26,735 nucleotides of DNA from Limiplasma sp031549415. Lineage in GTDB: Bacteria; Bacillota; Clostridia; Christensenellales; Aristaeellaceae. Where the stretch lies: contig JAVBPU010000023.1 of NCBI GenBank assembly GCA_031549415.1, forward strand, positions 1-26,735, in the 5' to 3' direction. The translations under genes and the position numbers were made by a program. Shown here piece by piece: positions 16,874 through 24,116 of this stretch. Every line of letters starts with the position of its first letter. Positions within the stretch are counted from its first letter, which is position 1. Under the pieces are notes generated by a model, which made no database searches, had not been told where the DNA came from, and was given only the letters and a program-made list of their open reading frames with translations.

Positions 16874-17016
16874 GCCCATTGACGCCTTCCTCCCGTCGTT
16901 TTTCACCTGCGGGCGCAGGAAATTTCCGAATTTCTATTGCTTTTCTTCTGATATCGCTAATTTTCTTCTTTTTTGTTCGATTTCCTAAGTTTCTTTCCTG
17001 GTCAACTTCTTCAAAA

Positions 17017-17027
17017 TGTGGTACAAT
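17017..17027 (+). promoter_or_regulatory. Extended -10 promoter of mutY
   Basis: TGTGGTACAAT at the end of an AT-rich 130-base stretch, 28 bases before the chosen start codon. The -35 is weak. It overlaps the ATG at 17016, which rules that ATG out as the translation start. Confidence 0.65.
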
Positions 17028-17054
17028 CCGACCGTGAAGAAAGGACGCGAACCC

Positions 17055-18107
17055 ATGCCAGACCAAGCTTCCATGGCTTTCCCCCTCCTGAGATGGTATC
17101 ACCAGGTGAAGCGGGACCTTCCCTGGCGGCAAACCCAGGACCCTTATTGTATCTGGATTTCGGAGATCATGTTGCAACAAACCCGGGTGGAAACCGTGAA
17201 GGGCTATTACGCCCGTTTTTTGAGCCTGTTTCCCACGGTGTCCGCCCTGGCCGCCGCCCCGGAGCAGGAGGTGCTCAAGGCCTGGGAGGGCCTGGGGTAT
17301 TACAGCCGGGCCCGGAACCTGCAAAAGGCCGCCCAGGCCGTCACCCAGGAGGGCCGCTTCCCCTCCACCTACGATGGGCTGCTGAAACTGCCCGGCATCG
17401 GGGCCTATACCGCCGGGGCCATTGCCAGCATTTGCTTTGGCCAGCGGGTGCCCGCCATCGACGGCAATGTATACCGGGTGGCCGCCCGGTATTTTGGCGT
17501 GCGGGAGGACATCGGCAGCCCCGCCGCTCAGCGGCTGTTGCGCCAGCAGGTGACGGACAGCCTGCCCGAAGCCCCCATGGGCGATTTCAACCAGGCGCTG
17601 ATGGAGCTGGGGGCCACGGTCTGCCTGCCCGGGACCCCCAAATGCGATCTGTGCCCCCTGCGGGACGCCTGCGACGCCTATGCCCAAGGGGACGCGCAGC
17701 TGTTGCCCGTCCATATGAAAAAACGGCCGCCCAAAGCCATGGACGTAGCCGTTTGCCTGCTGACCTATGAGAACCATATCTTGGTCCTGCGCCGCCAGCA
17801 AAAGCTGCTGCACGGCCTGTACGTGTTTTTCCTGGTGGAGGAGGAAAGCGACGTGGGACAGGCCCAGGCGTTGCTGGAACAGCAAGGGTTGGCCTGTTCC
17901 TTCGCCGCTGATTGTGGCAGGGCCACCCATGTCTTTACCCACCGGCTGTGGGACATGCGGCTGCTGCACTTCCGCCTGATCAAAAAGCCTTCGGACTCCT
18001 TGTTGGAAGCCCTCCAGGCCCGGCTGGTGACCCGGCAGGAGCTGGAAGCCCTGCCCCTGCCCTCCGCCATGCGGGCGGCCAAGGCCCAGGCCATATTGCT
18101 GCTGTAA
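17055..18107 (+). CDS. mutY: A/G-specific adenine DNA glycosylase MutY
   Basis: Removes adenine mispaired with 8-oxoguanine, protecting against oxidative G-to-T mutation. 350 residues from the start at 17055. Catalytic Glu37 lies in WISEIMLQQTRV; the helix-hairpin-helix is LPGIGAYTAGAIAS (~112-125); catalytic Asp136 is in VPAIDGNVYRV. The [4Fe-4S] cluster cysteines are 190, 197, 200 and 206 (spacing 6-2-5). The C-terminal Nudix-like domain (~225-350) that reads 8-oxoguanine includes FTHRLW. AAAGGACG precedes the start. An earlier in-frame ATG (17016) is inside the promoter -10 and is rejected. The gene's last 19 bases are included in a tandem duplication. It has its own promoter and stands opposite the groESL operon. 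Confidence 0.96.
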   Translation: MPDQASMAFPLLRWYHQVKRDLPWRQTQDPYCIWISEIMLQQTRVETVKGYYARFLSLFPTVSALAAAPEQEVLKAWEGLGYYSRARNLQKAAQAVTQEGRFPSTYDGLLKLPGIGAYTAGAIASICFGQRVPAIDGNVYRVAARYFGVREDIGSPAAQRLLRQQVTDSLPEAPMGDFNQALMELGATVCLPGTPKCDLCPLRDACDAYAQGDAQLLPVHMKKRPPKAMDVAVCLLTYENHILVLRRQQKLLHGLYVFFLVEEESDVGQAQALLEQQGLACSFAADCGRATHVFTHRLWDMRLLHFRLIKKPSDSLLEALQARLVTRQELEALPLPSAMRAAKAQAILLL

Positions 18108-18211
18108 GCCCTACCGCTCATGCAGGGCCATTTTCAAAAACCCTGGCCCTGGCCATATTGCAGCTGTAACCCCTACCGCTCATGCAGGGCCGTTCCCAAA
18201 ACCCTGGCCCT
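18089..18211. repeat. 62-bp tandem duplication across the mutY/mmcQ junction
   Basis: Copy 1 (18089-18150) and copy 2 (18151-18211) agree closely, with a few substitutions and one base deleted. Each copy contains the mutY 3' end (reading to TAA) and, on the other strand, the mmcQ 3' end (reading to TAG). Copy 1 holds the working mutY end and copy 2 the working mmcQ end, so both genes stay intact. Each copy also carries a hairpin, CAGGGCCA with TGGCCCTG (18123-18151) and CAGGGCC with GGCCCTG (18185-18212). Confidence 0.85.
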
Positions 18212-18550
18212 GGCGGTCTTGGTGAGGCTACCCAGAGCCCGTTCATAGCTGTGGTCCATCATTTGGATCAAGGCGGCATCCTCCACAGTGCCGTCCAGGG
18301 TGATGGTGTTGTTGTAGGGCTGCATGGGGGTGGGACAGTGGTACCCCCGGCGGATGGTCTCCGGGTACTGCTGCCGCCAAAGCATCCCCTGCAAGGGTTC
18401 GCATTTCAGCGTCAGCCAACCCCGCCCCGGAAAAACCTCCGCAAAGATCCGCTTTTCCACCCGGACGCAGATGGGTTCCGGCCCGAAGGGGCAATCTGTG
18501 TACGCGCCGGGTTTTTGCATGCAATAGTCCAGGATTTCCTGCACTGTCAC
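18173..18550 (-). CDS. MmcQ/YjbR family protein
   Basis: Small single-domain protein of 125 residues in the MmcQ/YjbR (DUF419) family, which has a double-wing DNA-binding-like fold but no agreed function. Family features: YCMQKPGAYTDCPFGPEP near the N-terminus, FAEVFPGRGWLTLKCEP mid-protein, a W-R-x-QYPE segment and the terminal SYERALGSLTK. The GTG at 18550 is chosen: GGAGG lies nine bases upstream inside the end of malic enzyme, and only four bases separate it from that stop codon; a second GTG at 18544 is possible. Translation is probably coupled to malic enzyme. The final codons lie in the second copy of a tandem duplication. Confidence 0.85.
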   Translation of the reverse strand: MTVQEILDYCMQKPGAYTDCPFGPEPICVRVEKRIFAEVFPGRGWLTLKCEPLQGMLWRQQYPETIRRGYHCPTPMQPYNNTITLDGTVEDAALIQMMDHSYERALGSLTKTARARVLGTALHER

Positions 18551-18554
18551 GGTC

Positions 18555-19739
18555 CTATGCCTCCGGTTTGATCCGCGCCACCCCGGTGCGAACCGCCGCC
18601 TCCGCCACCGCCTTGGCCACCGCCGGGCCCACCCGCCGGTCAAAGGCCTGGGGAATCACATACTCCGGCCGGAGCTCCTCCTCCGTCACCAGCCCGGCAA
18701 TGGCCAAGGATGCGGCCCTTTTCATCTCATCGTTGATGTCCCTGGCCCGCACGTCCAGCGCACCTCGAAAAATGCCCGGGAAAGCCAGCACATTGTTGAT
18801 CTGGTTGTCAAAATCGCTCCGGCCCGTGCCCACCACCGCCGCGCCGCCCTTTTTCGCTTCCTCCGGCATGATTTCCGGGGTGGGGTTGGCCATGGGCAGC
18901 ACAATGGGCCTGTCCGCCATGGTGGCCACCATCTCCGCCGTCACAATCCCCGGCACGGATACGCCGATGAACACGTCCGCGCCAGCCATGGCCTCCGCCA
19001 GGCCTCCCGTCCGCTGGCCTTTGTTGGTGCAGTGGCTCATTTCCTCCTGGGCAGCGCTCTGCTTCTCCCGGCCCTTGACGATGATGCCATGGCGGCCCAC
19101 CAAAATCAGGTCGCCCACCCCAAAATGCTGCAAATGCTTGGCAATGGCAATGCCCGCCGAGCCCGCCCCGTTGATGACGCAGGTCACGTCCTCCATCCGC
19201 TTGCCCACCACCCGCAAAGCGTTGATCAGCGCGGCGGCGGTCACCACGGCGGTGCCATGCTGGTCGTCATGAAAAATCGGAATGTCGCAGATTTCCTTGA
19301 GTTTCCGCTCAATTTCAAAGCAGCGGGGAGCGCCGATGTCCTCCAAATTGACGCCGCCAAAGCTGCCGGACAGCAGGTACACCGTGCGGACGATCTCGTC
19401 CACGTCCTTGGAGCGGATGCACAGCGGAAAGGCGTCCACGTCCCCGAACTCCTTAAACAGCACGCATTTGCCTTCCATCACCGGCATGCCCGCCTCCGGG
19501 CCGATGTCCCCCAGGCCCAGCACCGCCGTGCCGTCGGTGACCACCGCCACCAAATTGTGCCTGCGGGTCAGCGCATAAGACAGGTCCGCATCGGCCTGGA
19601 TGGCCAGGCAAGGCTCCGCCACCCCCGGCGTATACGCCAGCGACAGGGATTCCCGGTCCTTCACCTGGACCCGGGGCGTGATTTCCAGCTTGCCGCCCCA
19701 CTGATAATGCTTTTGCAACGCCTCGGCTCTGATGTCCAT
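18555..19739 (-). CDS. NAD(P)-dependent malic enzyme
   Basis: Oxidatively decarboxylates malate to pyruvate in the cytoplasm, giving reduced nicotinamide cofactor. 394 residues, typical of the short bacterial form without a phosphotransacetylase-like tail. Signatures: LAYTPGVAEPCLAI (catalytic Tyr), GKCVLFKEFGDVDAFP (catalytic Lys and metal region), NLEDIGAPRCFEIE and FHDDQHGTAVV (metal-binding acids), and the nucleotide fold VINGAGSAGIAIAK. The start at 19739 has AAAGGAG eight bases upstream. It is followed four bases later by the MmcQ-like gene. Cofactor preference cannot be assigned with confidence by eye. Confidence 0.95.
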   Translation of the reverse strand: MDIRAEALQKHYQWGGKLEITPRVQVKDRESLSLAYTPGVAEPCLAIQADADLSYALTRRHNLVAVVTDGTAVLGLGDIGPEAGMPVMEGKCVLFKEFGDVDAFPLCIRSKDVDEIVRTVYLLSGSFGGVNLEDIGAPRCFEIERKLKEICDIPIFHDDQHGTAVVTAAALINALRVVGKRMEDVTCVINGAGSAGIAIAKHLQHFGVGDLILVGRHGIIVKGREKQSAAQEEMSHCTNKGQRTGGLAEAMAGADVFIGVSVPGIVTAEMVATMADRPIVLPMANPTPEIMPEEAKKGGAAVVGTGRSDFDNQINNVLAFPGIFRGALDVRARDINDEMKRAASLAIAGLVTEEELRPEYVIPQAFDRRVGPAVAKAVAEAAVRTGVARIKPEA

Positions 19740-19771
19740 GGGGATGCTCCTTTATTTCAAAATTCTTGTTT

Positions 19772-19800
19772 ATTTTAGCATGTTCCCACGGCTTTGACAA
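19772..19800 (-). promoter_or_regulatory. Sigma-A promoter of malic enzyme
   Basis: Minus-strand TTGTCA (19800-19795) and TAAAAT (19777-19772) with a 17-base spacer, placing the start of transcription about 25 bases before the start codon. Confidence 0.8.
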
Positions 19801-19857
19801 CGGCGGGGGGACGAGGACGAAGCCACGGGGACGAAGCTGCGGAGGCTTCGCCTCGCC

Positions 19858-19976
19858 CCGGTTGCTCAGTGTCGTACAAGGCACTGTCATGCCTTGTACT
19901 CGCTTCGCTGCCCCAGCTCTCACTCGCTTTTGCCTTCGGCAAAGCGCCCACAGGGCGCGCGCTCCTTGGCGCTGCC
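19858..19976 (+). repeat. Dispersed three-hairpin element, copy B
   Basis: Second copy of the unit at 14-132. Stems: GTACAAGGCA (19874-19883) with TGCCTTGTAC (19890-19899); TTTGCC-TTC-GGCAAA (19929-19943); GCGCCC-ACA-GGGCGC (19944-19958). Compared with copy A, one pair in stem 1, three in stem 2 and two in stem 3 have changed on both sides so that pairing is retained. The end of copy B runs directly into the GGTCC-type hairpin at 19978. Confidence 0.8.
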
Positions 19977-19977
19977 T

Positions 19978-20131
19978 CCACCAGGGCTAAAGCCCTGGAC
20001 CCTTTCTCTGGCGCGTTTCACGCGCCAGACTGATCCTGTTCCTATTGCTTCCATCGGAAGTCTGCTCATTTTTTTATTTTGACAACGTGTAACGTTGTCA
20101 AAGAAGGGGTCCAGGGCTTTAGCCCTGGTGG
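19978..20131. repeat. Inverted-repeat pair enclosing two hairpins
   Basis: The left arm (19978-20006) and right arm (20101-20131) are reverse complements over about 25 bases, and each arm is itself a hairpin built on CCAGGGCT and AGCCCTGG. Between them lie CTGGCGCGT-TTC-ACGCGCCAG (20008-20028) and TTTGACAACGT-GTA-ACGTTGTCAAA (20078-20102). The left arm plus its neighbour hairpin recurs in reverse orientation at 26563-26616. Confidence 0.75.
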
Positions 20132-20220
20132 GGGCGGGGCAACGCCCCGCGTCCCCGTCCTCCCCCCCCCGCCGTCCCCCGCATAAAAATCCCCGCCATG
20201 ATGCCCAAAACTTCCAAAAA

Positions 20221-20231
20221 TGTGGTATACT
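20221..20231 (+). promoter_or_regulatory. Extended -10 promoter of pgi
   Basis: TGTGGTATACT, identical to the extended -10 of the C69 gene, 35 bases before the pgi start. The -35 region is weak. Confidence 0.7.
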
Positions 20232-20266
20232 ACAGCTGAAATCGAAATGCGAAGGGATGAACGCCA

Positions 20267-21691
20267 ATGGCAAAGGAGACCCGTAAGCCCATCGTTTTGG
20301 ATGTCAATCACATGATGAGCGACATTCTTGGCTTTTCATACGGTATCAGCGCGGAGCAGGTGTCCAGCCTGGGGGCTGTGGCCGCTGCCGCCCAGGCCGC
20401 CGTGCAAAAAAACCGGGGCACCGGCTGGCTGGGCTGGATGGAGCTGCCCTACAACCAGCAGGAGATCCTCACGAAGGTCGAAACCCTGGCGGCCCAGGTG
20501 CGCAAGGATTTTGACAATTTTGTGGTGCTGGGCATCGGCGGGAGCGCCCTGGGCCCCATCGCGGTGCAATACGCCTTGAACCACCAGCGCTATAACGACC
20601 TGCCCGCCGACAAGCGCAACGGCCCCAAGTTTTACGTGGAGGACAACATCGACCCGGAGCGGATGGCCTCCTTGCTGGACGTCATCGACGTCAAAAAGAC
20701 CTGCTTCAACATCGTTACCAAGTCCGGCGCCACCGCCGAGACCATGAGCCAGTATCTGATCATTTCAAAGCTGCTGCAAAAGGAAGTGGGCGCGGGCTGG
20801 CAAAAGCACATCATCGCCACCACGGACCCGGAAAAGGGCAACCTGATCCAAATGGCCAAGAAGGAAGGCTTTGCGCTGTTCTTCATCCCCCCCACCCTGG
20901 GCGGCCGGTTCAGTGAGCTTTGCCCTGTGGGCCTGCTGCCTGCGGCGGTCTGCGGCATTGACATCCGGGGCCTGCTGGAGGGCGCCGCCGCCATGGACGA
21001 GCGCTGCAAATCCCCCGATGTGTGGAAAAACCCCGCCTTGCTGGAGGCCGTGCTGCAGTACATCGCCATGGAGGAGATGGGCACGAATGTCCAGGTGGTG
21101 ATGCCCTACGCCGACAGCCTCAAATACATGGCGGACTGGTTCTGCCAGCTGTGGGCGGAAAGCCTGGGCAAGAATGTGACCCGCAAGGGCATGGCCGTGA
21201 ACGTGGGCCAAACCCCCACCAAGGCCCTGGGCGTGACGGACCAGCACAGCCAGCTGCAGCTGTATACCGAAGGCCCCTATGACAAGGTGATCACCTTGCT
21301 GAAGGTGGAAAACTTCCGCAACGAAAGCCCCATTCCCCATGGCTGCGAGGAATTTGCGGATGTGGCCTTCCTGGGCGGCAAGAGCCTGAACCAGCTCATC
21401 GAGGCGGAGCGCCAGGGCACGGAGTACGCCCTGTACCGGGCGGGCCGCATGAACCAAACCATCATTTTGCCCGAGGTCAGCGCGTATACCCTGGGGCAGT
21501 TGCTGTATTTCTTTGAAATGACCACCGCCTATGCGGGCGAGCTGCTGGACATCGACGCCTTTAACCAACCCGGCGTGGAGGAAAGCAAAATTGCCAGCTA
21601 TGCGGTGCTGGGCAACCCCAGCGACAAGTACGTGAAAAAGGCCCAGGAAATGAAGGGCCGCCCGGAAGCGCAGAAAAAATACCTGCTGTAA
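20267..21691 (+). CDS. pgi: Glucose-6-phosphate isomerase
   Basis: Interconverts glucose 6-phosphate and fructose 6-phosphate in glycolysis. 474 residues, close to the Firmicutes form. Signatures: VLGIGGSALGP (substrate-phosphate loop, ~87-97), TKSGATAETM, TLGGRFSELCPVGLLPAA, QLWAESLGK (catalytic Glu) and DQHSQLQLYTEGPYDK (catalytic His). The start at 20267 has only a moderate site, AAGGGATG. It has its own promoter and a strong terminator, so it is monocistronic. It would take up the glucose units released by the GH65 enzymes of this window only after conversion by a phosphoglucomutase not present here. Confidence 0.97.
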   Translation: MAKETRKPIVLDVNHMMSDILGFSYGISAEQVSSLGAVAAAAQAAVQKNRGTGWLGWMELPYNQQEILTKVETLAAQVRKDFDNFVVLGIGGSALGPIAVQYALNHQRYNDLPADKRNGPKFYVEDNIDPERMASLLDVIDVKKTCFNIVTKSGATAETMSQYLIISKLLQKEVGAGWQKHIIATTDPEKGNLIQMAKKEGFALFFIPPTLGGRFSELCPVGLLPAAVCGIDIRGLLEGAAAMDERCKSPDVWKNPALLEAVLQYIAMEEMGTNVQVVMPYADSLKYMADWFCQLWAESLGKNVTRKGMAVNVGQTPTKALGVTDQHSQLQLYTEGPYDKVITLLKVENFRNESPIPHGCEEFADVAFLGGKSLNQLIEAERQGTEYALYRAGRMNQTIILPEVSAYTLGQLLYFFEMTTAYAGELLDIDAFNQPGVEESKIASYAVLGNPSDKYVKKAQEMKGRPEAQKKYLL

Positions 21692-21760
21692 AGCAGGGTA
21701 GGCTTTTACAAAACTGGGTTTCAACAAATGGACCTGCCCACAAGGGTGCCACAGGGACTG

Positions 21761-21796
21761 AAAACAAGAGCGTTATAAGAAACTGCTCTTGTTTTT
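21761..21796 (+). terminator. Intrinsic terminator of pgi
   Basis: AAAACAAGAGC pairs with GCTCTTGTTTT (11 bp) around a 13-base loop and runs into TTTTT. The A-rich left arm also lets it work for the convergent cyclase-family gene. Confidence 0.88.
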
Positions 21797-21853
21797 ATGT
21801 TCAAATTAATGAGGAGGCAAAATTTTCGATCCGTTTGCGGTGCATGGATCGCC

Positions 21854-22420
21854 TTACACCTCGGCGACCACCCGGCAGGGCAAGCCCGTCATGTCCGCAT
21901 AATGCACAGGGTAGGTGTGCGCAAGGAACGCCGCGTGCGGCCGGCCTTTGAGAATAGCGCCCAGATTGCAGAGGTTCTCCACCACAAACACGCCGTTGTC
22001 GGCGCAGAACTGGTCGGCGGGCGTGTGTTCAGCGCCTCTGCGCACACCCGCAAAATCGACCCCGATGATGGAAACGTTTCTTTGCACCAGCTCATGGATC
22101 AATTCTTGGCTGAGCTGGGGATGTTCCTTGAAATACGTTGGGTTTCCATAGCCTTCCCGCTCGATAAAACCGGTAGAAAAAGCCACAAACATCGCAGGCC
22201 CGGCCAAAGAAATTTCAATATCCTCACAGGTGATATCCCCGTCCGTCCGGCCGCTGACATCAAAAACGATCCCTTTTCGCTCCGTGTATTCCAAGGGAAA
22301 TTCTTGGTTCATCACATCAAAGTGCGTGCCAAGATGCCCCGCCAGCGCCTTTTTTTCATTTCCCTGGGCATCCGTGATCATTTTGGGGGTGATCTTCACC
22401 GTCATATCAACGAGGGCCAT
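21854..22420 (-). CDS. Cyclase family protein (kynurenine formamidase-like fold)
   Basis: Metal-dependent hydrolase-like protein of 188 residues. It has the family metal-binding signature HLGTHFD (His29, His33, Asp35 from the start at 22420). Other members hydrolyse N-formylkynurenine or act on cyclic amides and esters; no tryptophan-degradation genes are nearby, so the substrate is open. Later features are SIIGVDFAGVRRG and a C-terminal Cys-x-V-V-A-E. The start at 22420 has GGAGG only four bases upstream, rather close. The longer upstream frame has no conserved sequence. The gene looks less GC-rich than its neighbours. A palindrome, ATCTGCC-A-GGCAGAT on the plus strand, sits in its leader. 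It is convergent with pgi. Confidence 0.82.
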   Translation of the reverse strand: MALVDMTVKITPKMITDAQGNEKKALAGHLGTHFDVMNQEFPLEYTERKGIVFDVSGRTDGDITCEDIEISLAGPAMFVAFSTGFIEREGYGNPTYFKEHPQLSQELIHELVQRNVSIIGVDFAGVRRGAEHTPADQFCADNGVFVVENLCNLGAILKGRPHAAFLAHTYPVHYADMTGLPCRVVAEV

Positions 22421-22432
22421 GGTTCCTCCAGC

Positions 22433-22454
22433 ATCTGCCAGGCAGATTTTTTTG
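22433..22454. promoter_or_regulatory. 15-bp palindrome with poly-T in the cyclase-gene leader
   Basis: ATCTGCC-A-GGCAGAT followed by seven T on the plus strand. In plus orientation it resembles a small terminator, but no plus-strand gene ends there. On the minus strand it lies immediately upstream of the ribosome binding site of the cyclase-family gene, where a regulator could bind. Function is not established. Confidence 0.4.
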
Positions 22455-22566
22455 TATTCGGAAGATCGGGATGAGGCCGTGGTTTCGTTCTGCGGATGCC
22501 GGGGAAGCTTTGGCGGGGATGTCCAAACCATTTGCGCTGTTGGGGTCCCCTCCTCCTCCTCGCCCA

Positions 22567-22594
22567 GCCGCAAGCAGGGAGCCGCAAGCAGGGA
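22567..22594. repeat. 14-bp direct repeat after ald
   Basis: GCCGCAAGCAGGGA occurs twice in tandem without a spacer, about 20 bases beyond the alanine dehydrogenase stop. Probably a simple slippage duplication. Confidence 0.7.
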
Positions 22595-22615
22595 ACAAAA
22601 GGCTACCCATCCGCC

Positions 22616-23731
22616 TCAGTGCATAAGCCCCGTCAGCGGCTCATAGGGCAGGCCCAAGCTCTCGGCCACATTGCGGTTGACGCACTGGCCCCCGTAAATG
22701 TTCACCCCCTGGGCCAGGTTGGGGTCGGCCTTGCAGGCGGCCTCCAACCCCATATTGGCCATGCGCACGGCGTAGTGAATGGTGGTGTTGGACAGCGCGA
22801 TGGTGGAGGTGCGGGGCACTGCGCCGGGCATATTGCCCACGCAATAATGAACGATATCGTCCACAATGTAGACGGGATCGGCGTGGGTGGTGGTGTGGGA
22901 CGTCTCGCAGCAGCCACCCTGGTCAATGGCGATGTCCACAATCACCGCGCCTTTTTTCATCAGCTTCAGGTGCTTGCGCTGCACCAACTTGGGCGTCGCG
23001 CCGCCCGGAATCAGCACCGAGCCGATCACCAGATCCGCTTCAGCCAGGCTCTTCACAATGTTGCTTTCCGTGCTGTACAGTGTGGTGATGGACGCGCCGA
23101 ATACATCGTCCAGATAGGTGAGGCGGTTCAGGTTCACATCCAAAAGTACTACCTGCGCATCCATCCCCACGGCCGCCTTGGCCGCATAGGTCCCCGCGAT
23201 GCCGCCGCCCAGAATGACCACTTTGCCGCGCTCCACCCCCGGCACGCCGCCTAGCAGCAGCCCCCGGCCGCCAAAGGGCCGCTCCAGATATTTGGCCCCT
23301 TCCTGGATGCTCAGGCGGCCCGCGATCTGGCTCATGGGGCGCAGGCAGGGAAGGTTCCCTTCCACATCCACAATGGTTTCATAGGCCACCGCCTTCACGC
23401 CCCTTGCCATCAGGGCTTCCGCCAGGGGCTTGTTGGGCGCAAGGTGCAGGTAGGTAAAAAGAATCTGATCCTTGCGCAAATACTGATATTCCTCCGGCTC
23501 CGGCTCCTTGACCTTGATGATCATATCCGCCGTCTGAAAAACCTCCGGGGCTGTTTCCACAATCGTCGCCCCATTCGCCCGGTATTCCTCATCGCTAAAA
23601 TTCGCGCCTTCCCCCGCATGCTTTTCCACAAAAACTTGATGCCCGGCCTTGAGAAAGGAAAGTACATTGTCCGGGGTAAAGCCTACGCGGTACTCGTGGT
23701 TTTTCAGCTCTTTGGTTACGCCAATCTTCAT
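22616..23731 (-). CDS. ald: Alanine dehydrogenase
   Basis: NAD-dependent interconversion of L-alanine with pyruvate and ammonia, in the cytoplasm. 371 residues, the usual length. Signatures: MKIGVTKELKNHEYRVGFTP at the start, KVKEPEPEEY (substrate Lys near 74), LHLAPNK (catalytic His near 96), and the nucleotide fold VVILGGGIAGTYAAKAAVG; GNMPGAVPRTST and ALSNTT follow late. The start at 23731 has AAAGGAG nine bases upstream. Its own promoter is present and it is a single-gene unit. With malic enzyme nearby it would tie pyruvate to alanine, but nothing shows joint regulation. Confidence 0.97.
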   Translation of the reverse strand: MKIGVTKELKNHEYRVGFTPDNVLSFLKAGHQVFVEKHAGEGANFSDEEYRANGATIVETAPEVFQTADMIIKVKEPEPEEYQYLRKDQILFTYLHLAPNKPLAEALMARGVKAVAYETIVDVEGNLPCLRPMSQIAGRLSIQEGAKYLERPFGGRGLLLGGVPGVERGKVVILGGGIAGTYAAKAAVGMDAQVVLLDVNLNRLTYLDDVFGASITTLYSTESNIVKSLAEADLVIGSVLIPGGATPKLVQRKHLKLMKKGAVIVDIAIDQGGCCETSHTTTHADPVYIVDDIVHYCVGNMPGAVPRTSTIALSNTTIHYAVRMANMGLEAACKADPNLAQGVNIYGGQCVNRNVAESLGLPYEPLTGLMH

Positions 23732-23769
23732 CTGGGAACGCTCCTTTGCATTACACGAATTTAGTTTTT

Positions 23770-23799
23770 AGTATACACCAGGGTGGGGTTTTCTGGCAA
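23770..23799 (-). promoter_or_regulatory. Sigma-A promoter of ald
   Basis: Minus-strand TTGCCA (23799-23794) and TATACT (23775-23770) with an 18-base spacer, about 38 bases ahead of the start codon. Confidence 0.75.
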
Positions 23800-23867
23800 A
23801 TGGGAAATCAGGATATGCGCGATCCGTGGCCACAGTCGGCAACGCGGAGGGGCTTTGGAGCGCGCAT

Positions 23868-23911
23868 AAGGGCTTCGGCAAGCTGGGCGTGTCCAGCTTG
23901 CCGAAGCCCTT
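23868..23911. repeat. Perfect 19-bp stem hairpin
   Basis: Arms 23868-23886 and 23893-23911 are perfect reverse complements around the loop GCGTGT. A pyrimidine-rich stretch (GGTTTCTCTCTTCTC) follows on the plus strand, but no plus-strand gene ends nearby. It may back up the GNAT terminator on the minus strand or be an isolated palindromic repeat. Confidence 0.6.
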
Positions 23912-24085
23912 GGTTTCTCTCTTCTCAAATTGTTATTCCCGGATTTCCCTTCCTGGTCCTGACCGCAGTCCGAAAACCACCACAGGATATTTACATGGCT
24001 AAAACCTTCCATGTTCTACAATGCGGCGGCGTAGGGCGGATCCAAGACGAGCCGGAAGCCGTTCTCCTCCCGCCACAATGTTGCC

Positions 24086-24108
24086 AAAAGGCCCCGACCA
24101 TGGGGCCT
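24086..24108 (-). terminator. Terminator of the DUF554-GNAT operon
   Basis: On the minus strand AGGCCCC-ATGGTC-GGGGCCT is followed by TTT, eight bases after the GNAT stop. The T run is short, but position and stem fit an intrinsic terminator. Confidence 0.7.
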
Positions 24109-24116
24109 CTATTACG

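Larger units (their letters stand above)
19801..20210. other. Repeat-dense gap between malic enzyme and pgi promoters
   Basis: No gene is supported in these roughly 400 bases. Open frames on both strands are by-products of palindromes. The order is: GGACGAGG-rich sequence (19806-19838), hairpin GAGGC-TTC-GCCTC (19843-19855), dispersed element copy B (19858-19976), an inverted-repeat pair (19978-20006 with 20101-20131) that encloses two more hairpins, then C-rich sequence up to the pgi promoter. It lies between divergent promoters, so neither gene's transcript includes it. Confidence 0.75.
23732..24116. other. Intergenic region between ald and the GNAT gene
   Basis: A 385-base gap without a supported gene. 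It holds the leftward ald promoter, a distant inverted repeat TATGCGCG (23814-23821) with CGCGCATA (23861-23868), a long perfect hairpin (23868-23911) and the GNAT terminator (24089-24108). Open frames on both strands share an odd similar stretch (RASASW..PACRSP) because they read the two arms of the hairpin. Confidence 0.75.

Noticed and set aside
21854..22573. Longer start for the cyclase-family protein
   Set aside because: The extra 51 codons cover the palindrome and intergenic sequence, show no conserved residues and lack a ribosome site, whereas GGAGG precedes 22420.
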